DNA of 64,000 nt. It comes from Phytophthora colocasiae. Its lineage: Eukaryota; Oomycota; Peronosporomycetes; Peronosporales; Peronosporaceae. The stretch spans positions 372,001-436,000 of the forward strand of contig JAGKQI010000061.1 in NCBI GenBank assembly GCA_018806915.1, written 5' to 3'. The translations under genes and the position numbers were made by a program. Each line of letters opens with the position of its first letter. Within the stretch, counting starts at the first letter, position 1. The notes under the pieces were generated by a model. That model was not told where the DNA came from, did no database searches, and was given only the letters and a program-made list of their open reading frames with translations. Below, piece by piece: positions 10,654-20,200 of the stretch.

Positions 10654-13227
10654 TCAGGGAGTCCCAGGAGGTGTAGGTGGAGCAGGCGGGTTAAACTTGT
10701 TTTCGAGCCGTGGGATCTGCCGGGACGGGTGATCTGCCGGCCGATCGCGGTAATGGTTGCGCCAAGGGTCCTCCTGATCGCATTCTGCCAACGCAGAGAT
10801 CAGATCGGTGGGCTCCGGTCGGTTCAGAGTCGGCTGGGCCAGGTTAGCCATTCGGGAGGCCGATCCGGGGTACCAGTATACCCGATCACGGATAGTAGGG
10901 AAGTGCAGGAAGTAGGGATATCGATGTCCGCCCACATCGCCCTCATCATGGGCAGGAATCGTCCCAACAGCAGCCGCCAACGTTCTCCGGTACGGCTACG
11001 CCGTTGCCGACGCTCGAGGTAATACCGACGGAGATCAGGATCAGCTTCATACATCGCCTTCGTGATCTCGAGATAATGGGTCGATTCCCAGTAGGCCTGC
11101 AGGTGATCTGACTCGAAGGCGGCGTAGGCATCCGCGATCTGCCCCAGCATGGTTCCAGCACGACGATGTAGACCGAGATCCAAGGTGAGGGGGGCCGGTC
11201 GGTTGCGGAGCACCTCCCAAGGTCGGGTAGCAAGTAGGGCCTGCACGTTGGGCCCAGTGATCAGGCTAGCCAACCAACCGACCCCGGCTCGGGAAGGGCG
11301 ATTAGCCGGTGATCTCGCGGGGTAGAGGAATCCGGGAGGTAGCAGCAGCCTCTTGGACAATGTGGAGAGGATCATACCGATGATCGCCAAAGTTCCGACG
11401 AACATCGGATCCCACGGGAAGACATCACCAGCCGCAAACTGCCGGACGTTCGCATACCCGGGAATAGACGAGCTGATCGCGAACAGGGGAGGGTGCAGCT
11501 GGGGGCGTGGCGAGCCGCCGGGAGAGCCGCCACCCGGAGATCCCCCACCGGGAGGGCTCCCGCCAGCCTGGACTACCCTCGGGGACCCCTGAGGAGAAGT
11601 GATCGGAGTCTGTGGGGAACTGCCGCCCGGAGGTGTCGGCTGCGCCGGAGGCGTCGATGGAGCAGGCCCCCCTTGATCACCGGATGCTGGAGGAGGATTT
11701 CCATGCCGGCGGTGCCACGACAGCGATCGGAGTATCGTAGCCCGAAGAGCGTCGTCGGATCCAGCGCCAGAATCCTCCGCGTCATCGTCATGCTCTGGAT
11801 CGGGTTTACGTTTGGACCGATCCGAGCCACCCTTCTTCGGGGAAGGTGCTTCCACGGTCACTTGCGAGGTGGCCTGGGTGCGATCTGCTTCCTCCGCATC
11901 CGGCCCAGTCGGGATCGCGGGTTCAGGACCCAGATCGAAGGGGTCTGGGCTTTCCTCGTGCTTTTCTTCGAGCTCGGTCGCCTAGCCTGGCCACCGGGTT
12001 GGTCTCCAGCGGGAACATCAGGTGGGGCCGCGTCGTGATCGGCCGGGGGAGGCTCCGTCCGCGAGGTCTTGTGCGGGGGCGATGTAGCAGGAGATGGGGG
12101 CGGACTGAGAGCACGTTTGACCCCCCGTTCATCTTGAGCAGCGCGGAGCCGAGACACCATTTCGGTCAGGACGTTGGTGGTCGCCATTACGTCACCTTCT
12201 GCCTGATCGTAGTTCTCCTGCAATGCCTGAAGACTCGCTTCTAACTCCTGCACTTCGGCATGGGTACCGATCAGATCATCCTCTACGACAAACAGAATAT
12301 GAGTGATCATGGTCAGGTGGAGGGGGGTCTAGACTATATGCGCACCTAGACGAGTGGATCGTTGTCGCTCGGCGCTGAGATCCGCCTGTGCTCTGTCACG
12401 ATCTGCGAACGCTTGGTCTCGTTCCACGAGTAGGCGATCCCGCTCCGAAGTGACTCGGTTCAGTTCGGAGTTAGCGTGGGCGAGTTGATCGGTGGCTAGG
12501 TCACGTTCACCAGCGATACTGGTCAGGGAAGCGATCGCTCGGGCGGAGTCCGCCAAGGCTCGATCTCGCTCAGCCAGGGCCAATCGGGTGGGAGCCCCTG
12601 TCGAAGGCGTGGGGCTGGAATCCAGTTGGAGATGTGCAAGATCAGCCGAGATCCGGTTGTAGCTGGCCTTGGCAGTGATGGAGTCTTGCTTCGCCTCAGC
12701 CAGATCGCAAGCATGGATCCGGGCTTCCGCCTGGAGATCCTGGATCTCGTTGGTGGCTTGTTCCACCTCTTCGGTCAGACGATCCCTGTCCTCTGTAGCT
12801 CGATCTAGGTCTGCCTGGGCAGAGTTGAGACGCCGCGCGAACTCGTCGCGTTCCGATCGGAGCTGGTGAACCTGCATACGCAATCCATCGAGATCAGAGG
12901 CTTCCTCCGCGAGATCAGCGATCTCGCGCTCCAGACGCGCAATCTCGCCCTGCTGGTCTGCCCGGAACCGCTCCATGGCGTCGACATGCGCCCGAAGTTC
13001 CATGGCTTCACGACTTAGTTGATCACGTTCGCGCACCAGGCGATCCCACCTGGACTGCCCGGCATCGGCCCAGCCTCATCGGATGAGAGCGGGCGTGCGT
13101 GGTCTGGAGCCGGACCCGACGAACGTCGCGAGATGTCGGAATGGGAGATGGCGGACCGTCGGGGATCTTGGGGAATCAGGAGGTGTAGGCAAATAATCGC
13201 TCCAGGATCACTTCCTTGCTGGCTCAT
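10654..13227 (-). pseudogene. Antisense gene (aORF) of G1: coiled-coil, proline-rich protein
   Basis: Runs against gag-pol between pol and the 3' LTR. From the ATG at 13227 a short leader is followed, after a shift near 13060, by a ~230-residue coiled coil rich in DRDRL-type heptads (13036-12346). A candidate intron (12345-12283) joins in frame to a basic/proline-rich region. After a shift near 11980 comes a Gly/Pro/Ser-rich linker (PGGGSPGG repeats). A conserved C-terminal domain follows with HLQAYWESTHYLEI (about 11104-11060) and, after a last shift near 10960, NKFNPP at the end. G2 and T carry homologues in the same place. No known family recognised; a structural or Gag/Env-like accessory role is possible but unproven. 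Confidence 0.7.
12283..12345 (-). other. Candidate 63-nt intron in the antisense gene of G1
   Basis: On the minus strand it starts GTGCGC and ends TTTGTCGTAG, with a pyrimidine tract and a CTGAC branch-like motif. Removal joins CTA-G to AG-GAT so that the coiled-coil frame passes straight into LEDDLIGTHAE; unspliced, the frame stops at TAG within the intron. An intron antisense to the genomic RNA would survive retrotransposition. The G2 homologue shows no intron at this point. Confidence 0.45.
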
Positions 13228-13344
13228 GGAGACTGAAAGGGATCCGTTGGTGGTGGTCGAAGTGTTGTCAGGGTGACTTGTGCCTTGGGCTGAAGATTGG
13301 AGAATGAGACCTGAAGTGGACCGAGACGGACCAACTTGCAGGCT

Positions 13345-13354
13345 GGGGGCGAGA
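13345..13354 (+). other. Polypurine tract of G1
   Basis: A GGGGGCGAGA run sits directly before the 3' LTR's TGTGG, the normal position for plus-strand priming. Confidence 0.55.
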
Positions 13355-14672
13355 TGTGGTGAAGCGCGAATAAGGAAATCCGAGAAAAGGCAACGTCAGG
13401 CCCTAAGAGAGTCGGATCAAGCGACAGGGCCTCTGGCGAAGCAAGATGTCAGTTGATGACCCCAGATTGCGCGAACGATGGCTGACGAATGGATCCAGAT
13501 CGATGTTCGTCTGGATCTCGCCAGCGATGAATGGATGGCGTCTTGGTCAAGTGAGACTAAGTGATTGGAGAACCCGTCGTGCGGTCCCGCGTGGCGGCTC
13601 AGGGTCGGAGGAGAAAAGGGCGCCTTGCCTGAGGTCGCATGAGAAGGAGATCAAGGCGGCAGAGGGTCGGGATCGGTGTGATCTATGGTGGGCCGGTGAC
13701 AACATAACCGTGAGATGCTGCCGAGGGGACCTGATGGCAGTGTTAGTCGCGTGGGGAGTGGTGATCAAGTCTGGGAAGCTCAAGACCTGGAATGTCGACG
13801 ACGCAGGCACGCGAGATCAAGTATGAAGGCTGCTGATCGGGATCATTGTTCAAGACGGTGGACCAAGATCGATGACCGAGATGGTTGATCGAGATCGGCT
13901 GATCGCCAGATCGGCTGATCGAGATCGCGATCAGGGGTTAGGTGAGATCAAGATCGAAGATCGGAAGGGCAGCTGTGTAGCCGGATGTCAGGTAATCGTA
14001 GGATAGCAGATGAGGATGGGGCTAGTAGACATAGGAATAACCATAAACAGAATCGAATTTGCTCTGGACCTCACAAGTGCCTTCGTTCAAGACTGGAACC
14101 GGGAATTACATTGGCCCACCAGCATCAAGAAGGTAAGGAGAAGAGATCTAGCATAGAGGTTAATTCTGGATAATACATTGGCCAGTTTTACCCTATCTAG
14201 TGATCTATCCTTTACGTGCGAACTACGGATCGGAAGGAATTGGCTGCTTGGCCTGACGATCTCGTCGACTCTCAACCCATCAAGACACCCGCTATAGGAA
14301 GCGGCAAGCATCGTAAAGGAAGGGATCAGATCCCCAACATTGGACCTTTGGAAGACCTGGATCGAAGACCAGGTGACCGGATCAAGGCTCGAGAACTCGC
14401 CTGTGACCCGGATCAACCCCTCCGAGGTAGAGTGAAGTATTCCCACGCTATCTCACACCCCCTACGTCACCCAAGACATTCTTCTCGTCCCAAGACATCT
14501 TCAGAAGTCACCTGGAAGAGCGTAACCCGCCTACCGACGGGTACACAAGGTGAACACTACACGCAACAAGATCACGGATCATCGGGGGACCCCCTCCGTT
14601 AGTCGGTGTCTGGGCGCAAGTGGCGATCGCGATCGGCCTCAACCAGATTTTGGCCAGATCCGCTCCACCACA
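13355..14672 (+). repeat. 3' LTR of G1 (1318 bp)
   Basis: Near copy of 1069-2368 with a net gain of 18 bp; the largest indel is extra GATC-rich sequence around 13900-13920. It ends CCACCACA followed by AACG. Confidence 0.93.
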
Positions 14673-14676
14673 AACG
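14673..14676. repeat. Right target-site duplication of G1 (AACG)
   Basis: Matches 1065-1068. The codons either side belong to element T's gag. Confidence 0.9.
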
Positions 14677-16331
14677 CATCCCGAGGTGCATCCCATCTGA
14701 GTTCTCGTAAAACAGATGTTGGGAATCCAGATGAAGCCTTTGCCGCACAGCTTGAGGCAGCTCTCCAACTGGTCACTCGTGAATCCAAGACCCCTAGGGC
14801 TCAAGTGGCCAAGTCCTCGACACCCCAGGCGCTCGTGGTGAAGAAGGAATCGACATCCAGAAAGAGAGAGGCGTCTGGAAGTGAGAGCCGGGGTATCCGG
14901 AAGCGTTCAGGTGAGGATGGCTCGAAGAAGCGTTCGTCCAAGGAGTCTGGATCGTCGAAGCGGGGTTCAACGTCCAAGCGTGAGAAGGGTGGAATTTCCA
15001 GAAAGAAATCCGCTTCAGGATATCCAAGTTCTTCGGATCCAAGTTCTGAATCGAGTAGTTCTTCGGATTCCGGAAGTTCGGATAGCAGTTCGTTCGAAGA
15101 CAAGACTCCTGCGGTGATGACGACCAAGTCCGGAGGGACGATGACATACATGTTCAAGCCATTCGTGAATGCAAGCACTTTGGAAGACTTCGATGAGAAG
15201 GCGGCGCTTGCCACTCGGATGCGCTGGCTGGAACGCTTCCAGAGTATGTCCGTTCAGGGTGGCTGGGCCGATAACGTAAAAATCTACGAGATGAAGCTCA
15301 AGTTGTCTCCGGCCGTCCGGAACTGGAGAGCGAATCTGGATCCGAAGGTCCGTCGCAACTGGAAAAGATTCCTGAAGGCTTTCAAGGAGCGCTACTGTAA
15401 GGCGAGGACTTCGGATGCGGAAAGGTACTACACGATGGTTCAGAAGAAGCATGAGACGCCTTTGGATTTCTATTACCGCCTGAACAAGGTGGCTGATAGA
15501 GCCGGTATCCGGATCGACGGATCGACCAAGCTCCGTGAGCAGCATCTGAAAGCCTTCACCAAGAAGCTTCTGGATTCCAGACTCCGGACTACCCTCCAAG
15601 GTCAACGCCTTCGGAGTTTGGAAGATGTCGAGTACGTCCTGAAGCAACATGAAGAACTGAATTTGGAAGACGACTACGACACTCCACCTCCGAAGCGGGA
15701 TTTCCGGGCGGATAACGTACCTCGTGATAAGTTTCGCCCAAAGCGTTCCGGATCCGGAAGAGCATACACTGCTCAGAGTGACGCTGACTCTGAAGATCCT
15801 GACCGACACGTCCGTTTTCAGGATGAGGAAGACAAGATGACTCTGGAAGCCTCGAAAGCATCTGCGTCTACGAAGCCTGGCGATCCAGATTCCGGATTCC
15901 CGACCATGGATGATCTCTCAGATACCGTCTTCAAGATTCTTCAAGAGGGAGGCTGGAGGCCCCGATCCCCTTCAGGACGCCAAGGTGACCAACAATCTTC
16001 GGAGCATCAAGACTCCAGACGCCAAGGTTTCCGGAATCCGAATTACAGTGCAAGGTACTGTGAGAACTGCCGCAATTTCGGACATGTCAAGGAGGATTGT
16101 TGGGCAGATATCGAGTGTGAACGCTGTCATCGGAAGGGCCATCCTGTGCGATTCTGTCGGATGCGTCAGTGTGATTTCTGCAACAAGTATCACGATGGGC
16201 ATTGTGAGGAGCTGGAGGCCCTTCGGGATCTCAAGAGTCTCGTTCAACAAGGAGCTTTGGATATACCGACTGCTATCCGGAAGAAACTTCTGGATGGAGC
16301 TGCAGATTATGGGGAACAACTGTTAAACTAG
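14677..16331 (+). pseudogene. gag: gag of element T, 3' part: capsid and zinc knuckles
   Basis: Resumes the frame that stops at 1068. A Ser/Lys/Arg-rich stretch leads into a Retrotrans_gag-type capsid (about 15190-15650: RMRWLERFQSMS, NWKRFLKAFKERYC, TPLDFYYRLNKVADRAG). Three Cys-His knuckles follow: CENCRNFGHVKEDC and CERCHRKGHPVRFC (both CX2CX4HX4C) and CDFCNKYHDGHC. It ends with LLN and a stop at 16331, as the G elements do (MLN). An apparent longer ORF beginning at 14550 inside the G1 LTR is an artefact of the insertion. Confidence 0.87.
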
Positions 16332-16384
16332 GAAGCCCGCTGGATGGGGATTCAGAACGCGCCGGGCTCAAGAAACCCCCAGAA

Positions 16385-17044
16385 TTGTGTGTCTTAGCGT
16401 ACGTTGGTCCAGAGTTGAAACGACAAGTTAACCATCAATGCATGACTGTGACTCAAGATGTCGACTTTCTCCTTCCAGATTCCAAACTTCCGGATGACAA
16501 TGATTTCGGAAGGTCGGATGATTGGAATCCTGACAATCTGGATGACACTCCAATGGAATTCAGATTGAAGCCTGGTGAAAGTTACGGATGGTGGGAAGAA
16601 CACCGTTCGGAGACGTCGAAGAGAGTTGCGATGGTGCATGGTGCAGTGAGCAATGTCAGGACAGACATCCTTCTGGATTCCGGAGCTTCCGTGAGCATGC
16701 TGAGTTTGGATTTTGCGCGTAGACTCAAACTCAAGCTGGATTTTGGAAAACAGCTTCGGGTATCCGGATTGGGAGGCGTCCCGACGATCATCACTGCCCG
16801 AACCGAAGTGAAACTTACCCTGGGTTTGAATGTGGTTTACATTCTGGAACTTTGGGTGGCGAATATTGGTGAAGGTGTTGACGTGTTGCTTGGAATGGAT
16901 TTTATGTATTCTGCTGGAGTGCGGTTGTGCATTCGTGAAGGACTGGTCCAACTTCCTGATGAAGAAAACGTTATGCTTTCCGGAAGAACTTTCGACCAGC
17001 AGAAGAAGGGATTACGTTTGGAAGTCCGGAGTCCAGAAACCTGA
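16385..17044 (+). pseudogene. Aspartic protease of element T
   Basis: Retropepsin-like: ILLDSGASVSML puts the catalytic DSGAS at 16676-16690, and LLGMDFMYSAG gives the C-terminal strand. It lies 3' of the gag stop in another frame, with no ATG at its head, so it is presumably made by frameshifting. The frame stops at 17044. Homology to G1's linker continues in a different frame (about 17110-17220) and then in the frame of the long pol ORF, so at least two frameshifts separate protease from RT. Confidence 0.83.
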
Positions 17045-17213
17045 TACTTGGACCAGGTGAACAAGCTGTCGTCCGGATTAATTACGGGCAGAGCAATCCG
17101 CAACGTGAAGTGGTCTGGGCTGGCAGAGGTGATCGCTGGGTGACGCAGCTGATATATGGGGCGAAGTCCTGGGCGGTCGCTGTGAAGGTGGTAAATATTT
17201 CGGATAAGGATGT

Positions 17214-20200
17214 TTGGATCGACACAAACACCCGGTCGCCCAGATTGTGGAATACGGATGTTATCCATTTGGAAGGTTCGTCAGACCTGGACTCCGGAGG
17301 TATCGTGAATGGGAAGTCCTGATATACGAGAACACCAATTCTCATCAGGAAGTATTACGTCAACGGAGATACCTTCAGGCGATCCAAGCTTCCCAACCCC
17401 CAAGTGTCCAGAAGCCGGAATATCCCTGGCCCAAGAAACTTTTGATGAGACCTCCCAGGGGTGGTTCTGAAGTCCGCATGGTTCGACTACAAGATCCCCC
17501 GAAGGACATCCAGAAAGGTGAAAGCCCACTTCCAGATGTCGCCGTTTCGGAATTCCAGAATCCTGATAGCATATTGACTGTAAATGAACATCGGGAGGGA
17601 ATTTCGAATGAGACTTCAGGAAGACAACAGGTTCCAGAAGGCGATGGTTTTCTGGATTCCGACGGTGACGAGTGGTTTGATGCGATCTCCATGGATGAGA
17701 ATGTGCCAAGGGACGAGATTCCAGACGGTTTGCCTGACGCAGAAGAGGATTCTGGAACGGATCCATCAGGAAGACAATTTAATCTGGAAGTTGTGAAGAA
17801 GGCCATCCTGAAGTTGGAAACGAAGTTTGTCAGGTGTCTGCATCTGAATGCGGAAGAGCTCGCCTTGGAACCAGCTGTGTATGTGCATGAAGGGAGTGAT
17901 ATGTTGTCACACTTGAAGGATCAACTCGTCATGCTTCCGGAAGTACACGAGCTAAGTCCGAAGTGTGATATCGAGAAGGCAGATGTGGGAGAATCCGGAA
18001 AGACTACTCCAGAAGAAGAGCGAAAGCTTCGAGGAATCCTGAAACGGCATCACAGTATTTTTCTGGGCGACGGAAATGCAGCTCCAGCCCCCGCCAGAGG
18101 TGTGATTTGCGATCTGGATGTTGGAACGGCTAAACCTGTCGCGCAACGCCCACGTTCTATCGCTCCTCACTTAGCGGTCAAAGTGTACGAACTTCTGAAG
18201 AAGCTTTTGGAAACTGGATTGATCGAGCACTCGGAATCTCCATGGGCATCCCCGATTGTTATTGTCCTGAAGAAGAACGGTGTTGACATCCGGATGTGTA
18301 TTGACTATCGGGTGGTAAACGGATTTATTGTGTTATCCAACTATCCGCTTCCCCTGATTGACGATCTCCTGATTGGCTTCGAAAGCGCAATGTGGTTCAT
18401 GAGTTTGGATATGGCCAGTGGATTCTGGGCTATCAGGATGTCTGAACGTGCCAAGCTGATCTCCGCTTTCGTGTGCCCATTTGGACACTTTCAGTGGATC
18501 CGGATGCCATTCGGTTTGAAGAACGCCCCTTTGGTATATCAGGCAGTAATCAATAACTGCTTGTGGGGGTTTGTGCGCCTATCCCCGGAAGAGGAAGCAG
18601 AAGTGGATCAGGAAGTCTTGGATTTTCTGAAGTTGACTCCATCTGAAAATCTGGATTCTGGAAGTTTAGAATCTGGAAGTTCCCCTTCAGGAATCCAAGG
18701 GCCAATTCTCTCAGATATAATGACCGTGTTCCAGAGGAATATCCCAGCTCCTTCACAGATGAACCCGGTACTGGGACGCAGTTCGTATATCGACGATATC
18801 GCTCACGGCGCGCCGACTTGGGATCAGTTATGTGAAGATCTGGATGCACTACTATTCAGGCTGCGTTATTGGAACATCTCGGTGAGCCTCCCGAAGAGTG
18901 AATTTGGAAAGCTAGCCATCCCGTACCTGTCCCACGAAATCAGTGCTGAAGGAATCCGAGCTACCCCGAAGATTGCAAAAGGTGTTTTGGATCTTCCGTT
19001 TCCGGAAACCCTGAAAGGGGTGCAGTCGTTCCTCGGAAGCCTGAACTACTATCACAAATTCATTGAAGACTTCCCGGTTATTGCCGCTGTTCTCTATGAA
19101 CTTTCGGATGAGCAGATCAGGGCGGGAAGGAATTTGGATCAGGCGAAGGAGGCATTTGGAATCCTGAAGCACAAGATCGTCTCGACCCCATTGCTTCGGC
19201 ATCCTGATAGAAATCGACCATTCGTGATCATTCCGCATGCCAATGCATGGGCCGCATGTGCTGTCCTCGGTCAGGAATACAACGGTGTGATCCACCCTGT
19301 CCGGTATACTGGCCGCGTCCTGAATGATTCCGAAATCCGTTATCATATTGCGGAAAAGGAAGTCATTGCGATCCTGAGAGTACTTCAGGTCTTCCGGACG
19401 CTGATTGAGCAGTCCGAACTGATTGTGTACATCCGATACTCCGTCCTGAAGTGGGTCATCACCTCGAAGTCTGCTGATGGTAGGTGTGTTCCTTGGGGAC
19501 TTGCACTTTCACATTGGAATCTGGATATCCGGAAGGTTCAAAGGGACGAAGACGGGTTGGCTGCGATAATGGGTGCTGGGATAACCACACGAGAGCATCT
19601 GGATAAGATTTCGGAATCCCTGATCCCTTCGAAAGGACGCATCCGGAAGCCGCCAGTGGTGAGCATCGAGATGTTGGAAGCGAACTACGAAGGTGTTATC
19701 CTGAGTTTCGATGGTGCTGCCAAGACTTCCACCCGGAAAGGAAGTTGCGGGTGTGTTCTCTGGAAGCTACCTGGATGGAAGGTTCTGGAAGCCCGAGGTT
19801 TCATTCTGGATGACGTCACCGTGAATGACGCTGAGTACCATGGACTTCTGAAGGGCATGAATATGGCATCTGGAAGAGGCATTCAGGATTTGGTGGTTGT
19901 GGGAGATTCCAGAATTGTGATTCAGCAAGTACAAGGACTGATCAACTGTAACCAACCACATCTTCAGAAACACCTTGCGGAAGCGGAAGTTCTGAAATCC
20001 AGATTTCAGAAGGTCAGATTTGTGCATCTCAAACGAGAGTACAATCAGACTGCCGACTACCTGACGACCAAGACATTGGTTCAAGGAGAATCCTGGGAGG
20101 TTTCTGACGAAAGTGACCTGATGCATTTAGAACTTGTTTCTAAAATCCAAGAAAAGTTGGTGAAATCAGAACTGTCGGAGGCCCATCCTTCAGATATCCA

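Larger units (their letters stand above)
1069..14672 (+). mobile_element. Element G1: complete GATC-rich Ty3/gypsy chromodomain retrotransposon
   Basis: Two near-identical LTRs begin TGTGGTGAAG and end CCACCACA (1069-2368 and 13355-14672). They flank gag, protease, RT/RNase H, second RNase H, integrase and chromodomain, plus an antisense gene. AACG precedes the first LTR (1065-1068) and follows the second (14673-14676), a 4-bp target duplication. The LTRs differ by about ten substitutions plus indels, the largest about 16 nt, so this is a fairly recent insertion. All sense genes carry frameshifts. Confidence 0.93.

Noticed and set aside
14550..14676. N-terminus for element T's gag inside the G1 3' LTR
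   Set aside because: A chance in-frame join created by the insertion; the true upstream part ends at 1068.
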